Origin: Colocasia esculenta
Taxonomy: Eukaryota; Streptophyta; Magnoliopsida; Alismatales; Araceae
DNA: 64,000 bases
Assembly: GCA_014218235.1 (NCBI GenBank)
Contig: CM024761.1
Location: 90,149,968-90,213,967 of the forward strand
Direction: 5' to 3'
Shown here: in pieces, positions 46,515 through 57,965 of the stretch
Layout: each line of letters begins with the position of its first letter
How positions within the stretch are numbered: the stretch's first letter is position 1
Translations under genes and position numbers: made by a program
Notes under the pieces: model-generated
Told to the model about the DNA's origin: nothing
Databases searched by the model: none
The model's input: the letters and a program-made list of their open reading frames with translations, nothing else

Positions 46515-47867
46515 TGTAATCATGAGAATCGATCCCCAAATAAAGATGAATAAATTAAGAAAAGAACCGTGATCGCCACCAAAGTAGTTGCAAAAGATGA
46601 TAGTATGAAGAACAGATGCCAACTACTTTGGAAAATGAAAGAAAAGTGCAGAAGAAAACCTGATTCCTTGAACGCGACAAGAAGGTTGTCGCCTTCTGGT
46701 GAACGTGACCAAATTCCTATCGCCTTCTGCAGCAGAAGAGGGAAACAATGGATTCTTGTTCTTCCTGCTCCTTAGCGGCCAAGGGGAAAGAGCCTCATGC
46801 CTGAGATGTCTTCTTTAACCTGCCAAGAACATCAAAACAACAGAAAACCCATTAGAAATTCGTTTGATGTAGAATCTATCCCAAAATAATCAAAGAACAT
46901 GAAGAATTAGAGGGAACACACGTGGGGTGGTGTTTTAATAGGTGTTTAAAATAGCTGTGTGTGGATCTAATGCAAAACTATAAAAAGAAACAGATCTAAA
47001 AGTGCATGTATGAAGAAAAAAGCATGATGAATAGGAGAGAGAAAGTATAGAGGTGAAGAAAACACCCTGGTGGGCACTTCCTGGTCGTCTGGAGGCCGAG
47101 AGTTCTTCTGAAGATTCGTAGCCATCTGGGAGAGGAAGAAGCAAACGCCAAAAGTGCTCAAAACCGTGCCCTATTAACACTTTTATAGGCCATTATTCCT
47201 GATTCGAATGGGAAGAGAATAATGAGCTGGAATCCGAGTTTAGGTAATTGGAGTCGTGCAAGGGGAGTCAGAACGTGGAAAGGAGGTTCTGAGGAAGGTT
47301 TCCTCCAAGTTTGGCAAGATTTGGAGACCTCTAGACCCACCAAAAGATGGATTATTCATGAATAGCAAGGGTCCAAGTGTGAATAGGAAAGCCACGTTGC
47401 ATGGTTCTGTGAAGGAAACTAGAACGCGACAGGCTTGATGTTGCTACCAGGTAGTGATGCCTCAATACGTCGCCTTCCATAGAAGGAAGTCTTGAAGTAT
47501 TTTCTGGCGAATTTTCAAGAAATAAAATGCCAAATAAGAACGCGACGTATCGAGGTGTCACCTTCTGAACATGAACGCGACAGAGACAGTGTCGCCTTCA
47601 TGATTTTTCAACATGTGACTTATTCAAAGTGTTTGATCTCCTTGCATGGGTATTAGATTGATACATGATTTCAAGCGTTGGATTTCCAACTCAGAGAGCC
47701 ACAAGATGATGATGAAGACTGATTGATTTGACCAAGAAGAGCCCACTAGGGTGATGAACCATGATCGAATAAAGCCAGCTTAGCGATGATGAGCCAACGT
47801 GGGGCATCAATGATGTGACAAGGAATTTGTCTCAACTTATAGGTCAGAAATGGATGTCTACAGGGAG
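46510..47867. repeat. Target-site duplication GGGAG flanking solo LTR B
   Basis: Copies at 46510-46514 and 47863-47867 are identical. The right copy overlaps the GAGGT duplication (47865-47869) of solo LTR C by three bases. Confidence 0.92.
46515..47862 (-). repeat. Solo LTR B (gypsy-type, TGTAGACACC family)
   Basis: 1348 bp, from TGTAATCATGAG to GATGTCTACA on the plus strand. Its relative at 60070-61464 adjoins a polypurine tract on the minus strand, so the LTR reads TGTAGAC... on minus. A TATAAAAG box at about 47187-47180 on the minus strand agrees. Contains GAACGCGAC / GTCGCCTTC pairs near 46672-46700, 47535-47560 and 47575-47600. No internal sequence present. Confidence 0.9.
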
Positions 47868-47869
47868 GT

Positions 47870-50309
47870 TGTAAGACCCGGCCCCCTTGGGCCCTTTGGC
47901 CCCATCCTAAGGGTTGCGACAAGCCCCTGGTCGCGACGTGAACGCGACAGGAGGCCTGTCGCAACGGTTTTTGGTCGCGACAGGAGGCCCGTCGCGACGG
48001 GTTCGGGTCGCAACGACCGTGTTGTCGCGTTCTGGAACGTGACCGGATGGTCGTCGCCTTCGTGTTGCTTCTCCCGACTGACATGACCGGTGTCCTTTCT
48101 GTCGGGACGGCTCTGACAAGTGTCAGACCGTCACGTTCTGGGTTGCGACGCGATGGGCGTCGTGATAGCATTTTCGGTCATCGAGGTTTGACCCGCCTTT
48201 TGGGGTCGCGACGTGACGGGCGTCGCGATCGCTTTCCCGGTCTTCGAGGTTTGACCCGCCTTTTGGGGTCGCGACGTGACGGGCATCGCGATCGCTTTCC
48301 CGATCTTCGAGGTTTGACCCACTTTTTGGGGTCGCGACAGAGCCACCATCGCGTTCTGGGTCGCGACGCCTAGGGCGTCGCGATAAGAGGCTGATAGCGA
48401 CTGGTCGTTCCGTCGCGTTCTGGGGGACGCCGGGTTAAAACCCAAGGCCGCACCCCATTTCCCCCTCTCGCCCTCTCAGCTCTTTTTCTCCCCTCTCCTT
48501 TCCCTCTCGTATTTCCCTTGTGGATCCTTGGCGGTTCGTGGTGCTTGAGGCATCCGTGCTGAGGTGGTGTCGTCCCGCTCGTGCAGGGGACGTGGTCGTG
48601 CCGTTTGGTGTGAGGAGGAGACGTTTCTACCTACAAGAAGGCCCCAACGGGTTCGTTCTTCACGTGGAGGTAGGGACTCTTGATCCTCTCACCCTAAGCA
48701 TGCTCCCTTCCCCCTCTAAAGCGTGTTTTCCCTGTGGTTTGGGACTTGGGAGTGTGAGAACTCCATGCTCGAGGTTGAGTGAGGTTTCCCTTCGAGCGTA
48801 GATCCATGTTTGTGGGGATTTTTAGGGTGGTTTGGATGATTTACTAGCTTTCTAGCATGTTGAGCATAATCCCCTCCCCCCTCGTGTGCTTGTTTCCCCG
48901 TTTTTGGGGTTGTTCCCGGAGGGGTCGCTCCGGAACCCCCCTCTGTCTGAGAAGGTGACGTCCCGGAGGTCGCGATCTATTGAGATCGCAACACTCAGGT
49001 GTGTCGCAACCAGGTTGCGATGGTGTGACCGTCGCGACGGGTTCGCGACAGGATAGGCGTCGTGACCAGGTCGCGACGGCCTGAGGCGTCGCTACCTCAG
49101 CCGTGAGACAGGTTTTGCTCTCTATCATTTCCGTTTTTCCTTGCTGTTTCCGTGGCACCTGTGCTAGTCCCCTAGTACGGTCTACACTAGTCCTTCGCCC
49201 GGTGTGCGGCACTTGAGGGCTTGTCCCGTGAGAGAGGTTGTTACCGTTACCTGGGACCCCCATCCTCGGGAGCCTGTCGAGGGAGTACTCCGGGCTACAA
49301 GTGCACTCGAGTTGGCAGCCACCTGGCGGACTCTGGAGCTTAGGGGAAAACGGTGGTTAGGATAGTGGCGTGTGAGTCACTTGCAGAGCTCTCGTGGGTG
49401 GTCGGGATGCCGAGGATAGTTAGGAGTTCTACCCGGCGTAGGCCAGCCAGTCCTTCTACTCACTGCCTCGCTCCTTGTGGCCCGGGAACCGCTTGGGGAG
49501 GTCAGGCGTGGGACCGTAGTCCGGCAAGACTACGACGGTTACTGTTGTGTTACTCTGTGTCCTACCTCGCTCTGACGAGACGTGAGGGTCAGGACCCCGG
49601 TTGAGGATAAGACGTCGGTGGATGCACCTGACCGTGACTAGTGGTAGTGTTTCCGTAGCTAGTGTTCCTTGTCCAGGCGGAGTTCCTTCCGTCTGTGTTT
49701 ACTAGCCGTGTGGTGGTCACGACGAGCAGTCGTATGGAATTTCCGACCGTGTGTACTTTCCATACTGTGCTAGTTGTAGTTTCGCTTCCGCACTTCCGTT
49801 TGTAGGTAGAAGATATAAACTGCTGTCATTCATTTGATATTTATATTCTCCTGCCTGTTTAGAGCCAGTAGGAGATTGGTAGTCCCTACTGAGCTTCTGT
49901 TGTGAAGCTCATCCCTCCTTTTCCCAGGGGAGACTTTTCAGCAGCAGCAGGGCGCGCGCCGGGTGGAGGAGACGGGGCGGTAGTCAGGGTCCCCGTAGCT
50001 AGCAGTGGTTCCCCTTTTCTTCAGTGTACGTCACCCTCGGGGTATGCCCCTAAGGGACTTGTTCTTCCCCTGCCTTTTACTTGTACTAGCATGCGTGCGT
50101 TGGGATTGTACTTAGAGCGGTACGCAGCGGTCTCGCTCTCTTTTCTGTTTCCACTTGTACGCTTCTAGTTTAGCAGTTGACGTTTACTTCCGTTACATAT
50201 CCTGTTAGACGTAGATTATAGCCCTTCCGGGGTCCCCGGATCCGTGGGCGGTGACCGCAAAAATCGGGTCCTCGGCGTGGGCCGAGGGTCGGGTTCTCGG
50301 GTCGTTACA
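47870..50309 (+). repeat. Solo LTR C (gypsy-type, very GC-rich)
   Basis: 2440 bp, starts TGTAAGACCCGGCCCC and ends TCGGGTCGTTACA. CpG-rich throughout, unlike its neighbours. GTCGCGAC and GTCGCGTTC words are dense from 47930 to 48430 and again from 48960 to 49090. A TTAAAACCC at 48434 followed by a CT-rich stretch could be the promoter and leader on the plus strand. Confidence 0.88.
48140..48350 (+). repeat. 63-bp tandem repeat, about 3 copies
   Basis: TCGAGGTTTGACCC starts at 48181, 48244 and 48307, each followed by GGGGTCGCGACGTGACGGG or a close variant. A partial unit precedes. Confidence 0.85.
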
Positions 50310-50314
50310 GAGGT

Positions 50315-51290
50315 CTTGCTGACTGATGCCTTTGTACCTAAAAAATGGTACTAGACAAAAATTTATTGATCAACTTGGTTTAGCTCATCAAAAAATTAAT
50401 GCATGTGAAAATGATTGTGTATTATTTTGGAAGAAGAATGAAAGCAAAGATCAATGTCTAGAATGTAAGTCTCCCAGATGTAAAGAAGGGGTTACATATG
50501 TGTTGAAGAAGGTGTTGTATTATTTTTCCATTGAAGGAAAGATTGTGTTGTCTCTTCATGTCTTCTAAGACTGCTAAATAGATGAGATGGCATAAAGAAT
50601 GCTCACATTCTCAAGTTCCGAGTGAAATGCAACATCCTTCAAATTCTGCAATGTGGAAGGATTTTGATCTATTACATCTTGATTTTGCTAGGGAGGCATG
50701 CAACGTATGGTTAGGTTTAGCTGTAGATGTTTTCAACCCTTTTACAAATAGAGAAAATTATACGGTATATGGCCTATAGTGTTAATAACATATAATTTTC
50801 CACCATGGACGTGCAGGAAGCCAATGTACATGATTATGTCTTTATTAATATATGCTTCTAGAAATCCAGAGAATGATATTGATATGTACATACAACCATT
50901 GATAGAAGAGTTGAGGGGCTTATGGTACATTGGTGTGGAAGTCTTTGATACCTCTAAAAAACGAAACTTTCAGATCATGAGAGCTGTTGTTTTGTGGACC
51001 ATTAATGATTTTCCAGTATATTGCAATTTATTTGGATGTAGTACTAAAAGGTACTTAGCTTGTCCTATTTGTAATGAGTCTAATGACATGACACATTTTG
51101 ATCAATTGAGAAACACCAAGAAAATTTGTTATTTAGGACATAGATGTTTTATGTCAACCCAACATAGATGGGACGACAAGAATTTGGCCATAAATTTGAT
51201 GGCAAGTCAGTGATTTCTTTGAGACCAAGGTTGCTAAGTGGTTATGATATGTGGAGACAACGACAATGCATCAACGAAATGAAGTTTGGA
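50315..51290 (+). pseudogene. CACTA TnpD-like transposase, third piece (catalytic-domain region)
   Basis: Continues the frame from 46514 after both solo LTRs: LTDAFVPKKW, then LGLAHQKINACENDCVLFWK, ECKSPR, YFP-like linker, a block with DIDMYIQPLIEELRGLW, TINDFPVYCNLFG and LACPICN, then GHRCF and FDGKSV. These are hallmarks of the plant CACTA transposase family (Transposase_21). Several stops and frame changes (about 50350, 50567, 50777, 51211). Interrupted at about 51290 by an unidentified segment. Confidence 0.82.
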
Positions 51291-51292
51291 AA

Positions 51293-51845
51293 GGTAGAGA
51301 AGAGTGCCTTGAAGAAGTCCATTGGATCAAGGTTCAAAAAATTGACCGGATCGAGATCGGATCGGTCGATCCGAGTCAATTTTGGGACGCCCCAATCCCA
51401 TGCGGGGTAACCCATTCAGTCCTAGCGAGCAGATCAGACTGGATCACGTAGGCTTGGTCGGATCTCCAAGCCTGACCCGATCCACCCCGGACCAAATTGG
51501 GCGGATTCGGTTCAAACGACTAGTTTGAAAACTAGCCGTTTCTAGCTATTGGGGGGCGCTCCCCAGCCGTTGGGGCATTCTCTCTCTCTCTCAGGCACTC
51601 TTTTACACTTGCGAGGCGATCTTTCACTCTCTTGCTCTTCGTCTTCGGGCTCTCTCTCACTCACACACTCTTGGCTGCGAATTCTCTCTCTTAGCCCTAA
51701 AAATATTTCTTTAATTTTGTTTGTTTATTTTTAAACTTATTTTTTTTCTAACTTATAAGCACCTTTCATTGCAAATTGCAAGGCATAAGTATTTTTAATT
51801 TTTCTTTTTGTTCTAACTTAAAGTTTAAGAAGAAAGTTGTGGGGT
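51293..51845. other. Unidentified 0.55 kb insert in TnpD
   Basis: Breaks TnpD similarity. The left half is GC-rich (GATCGGATCGGTCGATCCGA, then GGGGGGCGCTCCCC, a 14-bp palindrome at 51551-51564), followed by a CT-rich stretch and an AT-rich right half. AAGTTT occurs at both edges (about 51281 and 51823) and could be a short duplication. May be a TRIM, MITE or solo LTR fragment; no family recognised. Confidence 0.4.
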
Positions 51846-51849
51846 TAAA

Positions 51850-52834
51850 GTAAAATCGTAAGAAACACAGAAGAAGTGACAAAAATAAAGATCAGTTGAA
51901 TGAGCAAAATTAAAATTGGAGAAAGAAGAGCATTGTTTTTAGAGAATTACCATATTGGAGTTCTCTTCTTATTTGACATAATTTAGATGTCATGCATATC
52001 GAGAATTTTACATATTTAGATATTATGGCAGATGTTAAAAGAGGTGTAAGATGAGTGTAGTCCATTGTACATAATAGATGTAAGTCCTCACTTCAGTCAA
52101 GTGGAAAGAAATTTTGATGGCGGACTAAGTGCACAACACGAGGGACAATTATCTATCTTCACTCCATTTGGTCGACTATTGAAGGGGGCCTGACGTTCTT
52201 GTGGACTCACAGATGAACAAGTACGGCTCCCTCACTTGCATATAATAAATCAAGTGAAGATGTACATCCCTTCCGCGAGGAATATGGAATTCAATTAACA
52301 GTGGACAGAGACACAACAAGATTTTATGGAGTTGTTCCAACAATGTATTTGAAGGTTGAAAGTGCTTAGTGGTACTCCAAAAATTGACGCATTATCATGA
52401 GGTCCTTCACAAATAGCTTACTTATACGGTGGTTACATTGTTAATAGTTTTAGATTTCATATTTAAGAACTTGACGACATATTTAAGACCCAACTCTGTG
52501 GGGTCATCGTGCTTGCACAACTGTGATGGATATTATGACAGACTTATTGATGTTAAAGAGATATACTTTGGCTTTCAGCAACATGTGATATTATTTGAAT
52601 GTGATTGGTATGATGTTCACAATGTGAATAGAGGGCTTAAAATTGATGAACATTGTTTTATTAACCTTAACACTCAACACATATGAAGTACTAAAGAACT
52701 GTTCGCATTGGCATGTCAGGTAGGGAAAATGTTTTATATTGCTGATAACAATGCATCTGGTTGGAAGATTGCCATCAAATCATTACCTAGAAACTTTTAT
52801 GACATGCCAAAAGAATTGTCTGTTGAGTTTGAAG
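51850..52834 (+). pseudogene. CACTA TnpD-like transposase, fourth piece (C-terminal domains)
   Basis: Starts with a basic stretch (KKHRRSDKNKDQ), then WRKKSIVFRELPYW and HNLDVMHIEN. The family's long middle section between this and the C terminus is mostly missing (deletion near 52000-52150). Then FTPFGR, GPSQIAYLYGGYIVNSFRFH, a block with YYDRLIDVKEIYF and ILFECDWYDV, and QVGKMFYIADNNASGW. The last blocks match the DUF4218/DUF4216 region of plant CACTA transposases. The frame breaks several times. A hAT MITE interrupts it at 52834. Confidence 0.8.
52827..52834. repeat. 8-bp duplication GTTTGAAG, left copy
   Basis: Identical to 53388-53395, on the other side of the MITE. Confidence 0.95.
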
Positions 52835-53387
52835 TAGGGCTGTCAATGGGCCGAGCCAGCTCGACAGGCCTGCGGGCTTGGCCTGATTTTAGGCCGAGCC
52901 GCAACACTCTTTTCGTCCCGTGGGTTTTTAGTAGGGCCTAAAACCCAGCCCGACTAAGCCCATGGGCCGAACTTGGACTTTGAGTTCGGCCCGATGGGTC
53001 GGCCCGAACCATTCTGTTTTTCTTTTTTCTTTTCAAATCTTAAATTTTACTTAGTTATAAAATTATGTTATTTTACTTATTTAAAAGTTAAAAACTATAT
53101 TTTCAAACAAATTAAATAAGGAACATCAAAACTCTACTTAATTGAATGAGATTATAAGTTTTATATTATTAAATATATTATTTTTATTATTAATGTAATT
53201 TTTATTTAAGTATTTGAGGCAGGCCGGGCCTTAGTTGGATTTTACAATTTTGTAAAAATATTGGGCCCAGCTCAGCCCGGCCTGACATTGTTCAGGCTTA
53301 GGCCGGGCTTGGGCTTTCATATTGATGAGTCGGACCAGGGCCGGGCTCATCTAAGCCTAACCCGGGCCCGACCCATTGACAACCCTA
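52835..53387. mobile_element. hAT-type MITE (553 bp) inserted in TnpD
   Basis: Terminal inverted repeats TAGGGCTGTCAATGGG and TAGGGTTGTCAATGGG (15 of 16 match) and a perfect 8-bp duplication GTTTGAAG, both diagnostic of hAT. Subterminal regions are rich in GGGCC/GGCCC words; the middle is AT-rich. No coding capacity. Confidence 0.93.
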
Positions 53388-53510
53388 GTTTGAAGAGAAA
53401 CCTTATCAAGAAACATTGATTGATATTCCCGTCATCTTAAACAAACAGGATGTAGTCATGAGAGCATAAGGTCTTCAAAGATTAGAGAATATAGAAATTG
53501 ACATTGATTG
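53388..53510 (+). pseudogene. CACTA TnpD-like transposase, C-terminal tail
   Basis: After the MITE the frame resumes with an acidic/hydrophobic tail (EKPYQETLIDIP, QDVVMRA) and stops by about 53507. Completes the TnpD remnant. Confidence 0.6.
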
Positions 53511-53620
53511 AAGTTCTTATTCTCTTACATTGTTCTTATTTTTTTGTTTAATCTTATTATTATTACATATACTATTGTTTTTTATAAATTATATAGTTAA
53601 TATCTTTGTTAATTGAATAG

Positions 53621-55721
53621 ATGTCTAGCCAGAGTGGTAGGATTGGGTGCAGATTATTTGCGTCCAGGCATGGGTCTAAGTCATCTCAGTAGCATGATAC
53701 GTCCATCCCAACCAAAGGATCTCCCTCCCAACCCTTAAAGATTGCCCTCCAGACTCACCCCCACAAACTCAAGGGAGTTCCGCATGTAGCATAACACGTA
53801 ATGAAGGTTTATAATCATTCTACCTTACATTTAGCATATTTATATATATTCAATAAAAACTTTTCCTAAAAGAGGTACATCTAGACGAGAGCGAGGTACA
53901 TCAAAGTGTGAACAACTAATGCCATTGCGAGCGGGCTAGCAGTTTGAGGTCAATATTGAGTGTGGGGCTGGTGTAGGACTGCATGGTGATTTGTTCACTA
54001 GTTATGAGAAGATGCTAGGCATGATGCACAATGATTTGTGGGAGAAAGACTTCAAGAAGACCATCAGAGAAGAAAAAAGGGTGGCAATTTTTAGAGATTT
54101 AATGGTAATGGATCTTTTTTCATAAGGTTGTTTATTCATTTATTATGATCATTTGGATTACTTGTAATCAATTCTTATATGTTTTTTAAATGTAACAATA
54201 CTTTAAATTCACACAAATGTCTGAAGTAGATGAACATATTTTGAGTACGATGGGGGAGATCCATCGCAAGAGGAGATCCTACTTGAAAAGAAGGATCAGT
54301 TAAATGATTTGTTATTGTTGTATATCATTCTATAGTGTTTTTTAAATGTAATTTGCATTTGAGTTTTCCAATGATTTTTATTTTTTTAATACCTTATTAC
54401 ATTATAGTATTTCACAAGACGACTATTTGAGGACGCATTTAATAATATCCAAAAGGATGTGAATCCCGATCAATGGAGAATGGATTGAGAATATTGGAAT
54501 AGGGATGAGCAACAAATAACTATTTTTTCTTCCATTTCTTATGCAATGTATGAACATGGCTACTCTGAAAAAATATAAATGTTTCCATAAATTAAAAGAA
54601 AATTAGCAATCAACAATCTCCCCATGTTCAACATTCTATATTTATCTTGTCTTAAAAGAGATTTCCTCTATGTACTTGGAAAACTCTTGCAGCATGATTC
54701 ATTGCTCCAGAAAGATAATAATTTTTTGCATTGATAATCATGTATCTAATAACTGTAATGTGTACTTAATCATTTTTTTTAGAAATGTAATATAGTACCA
54801 CTGATTATATTAGAGGAAGCAAACCATATACTAGTCTACATTTGTGATGAGGTTAAGCCCTTCCAATCTCCTACAAATGGAAACCATACACTAAGATCAC
54901 ATTTTGGCACTACCCTCTCTATTACTGATAATTATTTAAAAGCACCACAAAGTCATATGCTCATAACTTTATAATACCATATTCTTTTAATATACATTTG
55001 ATCACACTCTATTACATGTTGTATTAAAGCTATAGAGTTTTACCTTTTTTGCACAAAGAAATGTTTCTTCATAGAGACTAACAAATGGGGAGCATGAATT
55101 TGTCCTAATAAATAGCCACTATTTGATATGTCATATTTATTTTCACCTGTCTCTTGATAACCATTACAACTCAACTGTCCTAATAAGTGGTTGGTGTTTT
55201 ATACATTGTCTTTATCTCCACAAGTCTCTAGGTAACTAATGCAAATTCAATTTCATATGAATCTACCATTTCTCTAAGTTTATTTACTGAATGAGCTAAG
55301 AAACACAACTAATAAGAGTCAATTGGAGAGTACATATAGAAGAGGTCATATGAGCATAAACTAAATAAAGGACAAATCATAAGATGGTTGTTTATATTTT
55401 TTAAATGATATTAAGTGATTCATATTATTTATATTATTTGTTTAATTTATTTATGAATAGAGGAAAGAAGAGGGACGTCATCCCACATGTCCAGATATTT
55501 TTCAGTTGGCTCATTATCAAACATCACGTGATAGATCCTAGATTTGGGTTGATGATCAAAGTAGAGTGAGGATGTTAAGAATGTTATAAATATTTTTTTT
55601 GTTATATATTTTTTATTAATTTATCATAATTTGATGTTTATTATATATTTCATGTTATAAGAGAGGATGACAGAGCTCATGGCTCCACCATCACAAGATA
55701 ATGATGTTGCCTCACTCGATG
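53621..55721 (+). pseudogene. CACTA second gene, TnpA-like (plant transposase Ptta/En/Spm family), decayed
   Basis: Starts ATGTCTAGCC (MSSQSGRIG), 110 bp after the TnpD remnant. Recognisable blocks: FEVNIECGAGVGLHGD and DLWEKDFKK (53945-54060), GEIHRKRRSYLKRR (54250-54295), NPDQWRMD and EYWNRDEQQ (54460-54512), then EEGRHPTCPDIFQLAHY (55465-55515), and MTELMAPPSQDND (55665-55710). The order matches the plant Transposase_24-type protein that binds CACTA subterminal repeats. Exons appear separated by introns or inserts (54513-55445 is non-coding). Cut at 55721 by a gypsy element. Confidence 0.7.
54513..55445. other. Non-coding stretch inside the TnpA-like gene
   Basis: About 930 bp, AT-rich, no coding similarity. 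Either an intron or an unrecognised insertion. No terminal repeats or duplications were seen. Confidence 0.5.
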
Positions 55722-57877
55722 TGTAGCGGTCCTTGTCGTTCAAACCCGTTAACTTAATAACGAGCCTGACACGACTCCACCTCCCGCGAACGGGCCGAAG
55801 CCTCGCAAGTGATACCATTCATAAGTCTATAGAAATATAAAGAAAACTGCTCAAATATATATAAGATTGACAATCTCACAAATATTTACATGAAATATAC
55901 ATAGCTAATCCTTAACTATAACCAAACTAGTACAACATCAACCTGGGGCATACCCCGAGGTGTACAACGAAAAGGTAATTACACTGCTGGTGGTGCAGAC
56001 CCTCCACAACGGTGTGGCTCAGAACTAGACAAAGGAAGCGAAGTCTCCTGCTCTCCTTCACCTGAAAGAGGGGGGGGGGGGTAGGGGTAAGCCTCAGGAG
56101 TCACTGGCTCAGTAGGGAAACTCCCCTAGAAACCGAGCAAACCAACACAAGTAGCAAAGCAGGAAGCTATGCTAACAACTTATAGAACTAGCTAGCAGGA
56201 TATTAAAGTTGTAAATATCACTTACCGCTCGCCGCTTAATAGAAAACAACATTAATTAAATAAACGGCAAATCACAACCAGGTGTGCGTGCTAAAGTAGG
56301 AAAATGCCACACTCGAGCCACGATGACTGGTTCACGACACCAGTAACTGACCCAGACAAATCACACAGGACTACCTCTCAGTCTCGCAGTCACAGACGAA
56401 AGGTCCAACTGCCGCTCCACCAAACACCAGCCAAGAAACTGTAAAGACCAACCAACACCACTCCTGCGAACCACACTGCCGCAGGCCCATGCCTGGCACC
56501 TTTAGGGACTTTGGCCGAGCTCCCTAAAGTGAGGCTCTAGAAAACAGGACTAGCTGGGGCCCAGTACGTCTACTGGTGTCCATAACCCCCAACCACGAGC
56601 GCGCTACAAGCGACAAAATACAAACTCTCAAGAATCGTTGTCCCATTGCCGTCTTTCCCTCAGCCAGACGTACTACTCTACATAAGAGTAAGGGTGTCCA
56701 GGAAGACGACACAGACCTCGACGGTACCCAGTACCGGGACAAGCCCCGAGCACTCACGTGCCTAGCTCACACAAAACCTAGGGCTCCCAACTGAAGAGGT
56801 ATCCACGGTAGGCGTCGTACTACTTGCCACGCACACACAAACCACGTGCACACTGCACAAACCACGTGAAACCCCTCGTCAACCACGAGAACACCACGCT
56901 AACCACATAAACAACATGCTCCCCGAACGCTACAGGTGCCAATGCACCGCTTACCTTTGCCATGCACAACAAACCACGATAATCGGATAACCATACCAAC
57001 ATGCACACACATAATGTCCCTCGGACCTGTTAATGCGATAGGGTCCCATGTCACCTTCTGAACGTGACGCCCCGATAGGCCGCATTCAGAAGCAGAATGC
57101 GATGAGTCGGGTTGTCGCGTTCTGAACGCGACAACCTGGTCCGTCGCCTTCACAGACGAAACCCTAAACCGGGAACCCCTTGCCGGATCTCCCCCACAAA
57201 CCCTGTAAACTGGTGTTTTCATCCATTTTTCATGCTTTAATGAATGCCCTAGCATGATATCTATGGCTTGTAAAGCAAATAACACACTAAACACGGTGCA
57301 ATCACAGTCCACGTAGTAAAACGAGGTGGAATCTCCCTACCTCCGTGAAGAATGCGAAGAACGAGACCCACACGGTGTTTCCCCTGCTCCACGCAATGTC
57401 CTTGCAGTGAGAACACACCCAACCAACACCCAACAAGCCAAATCACCCTCAGCACCCCGCTGCAAAACCTCCTGGCTGAGCAGAGCGCACTGCTGCTCTG
57501 TTTGGCCAAACCTTCTTAAAAATGCACAGCGGTGGGGAACGCGATGTAGCCCTACGCCGCGACCTGAACGTGACATAAGAGGCCGTCGCCTTCCCACTGT
57601 CAATGTCAACATGGCCGCCCAGCGTGCGACACGCGGCGCGCATGCAGACGAAAACTCAAAACGGTGGTTCCATGAACGCGACATCCAGGACCGTCGTGTT
57701 CAGAACGGATGCTCCTCACTGTCGCGTTCACAAACAGTGAACCAGTGAGGGATTTTGGCCCAAACTGTCGGCCCACGAGGCCTCACAACTTGCCGAAAAC
57801 ACCTGCTACACATGTCATTAGCCACACACTGGCCTCCATACCCATTATACGATGATCCGAACAGTTAATACGCTACA
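55722..57877 (-). repeat. 3' LTR of gypsy element E
   Basis: 2156 bp. Minus strand starts TGTAGCGTATTAAC (57877) next to the pol 3' end and polypurine tract, and ends GGACCGCTACA (55722). Left duplication would be CGATG (55717-55721); the right one is outside the window. Contains GAACGCGAC/GTCGCCTTC words at 57025-57150 and 57560-57735, and an 11-bp poly-G near 56071. Confidence 0.85.
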
Positions 57878-57965
57878 TTACTATCACCTAAAAGAAATTT
57901 CGTCCTCGAAATTTAAAACGGAAACTCAACACCAAAAACTTTTATTTAAACTAGCAATGATACTA
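57878..57965 (-). other. Polypurine tract region of gypsy element E
   Basis: Minus strand reads GAGGACGAAATTTCTTTTAG then GTGATAG before the LTR. The word TTCTTTTAGGTGATAGTA occurs twice (57960s and 57890s), a short local duplication that places pol's last codons near 57966. Confidence 0.65.

Larger units (their letters stand above)
47865..50314. repeat. Target-site duplication GAGGT flanking solo LTR C
   Basis: Identical GAGGT at 47865-47869 and 50310-50314. Confidence 0.92.

Noticed and set aside
46967..48445. Several overlapping short frames on both strands in solo LTRs B and C
   Set aside because: They lie in LTRs bounded by perfect target duplications and arise from CpG-rich repeats; no family similarity.
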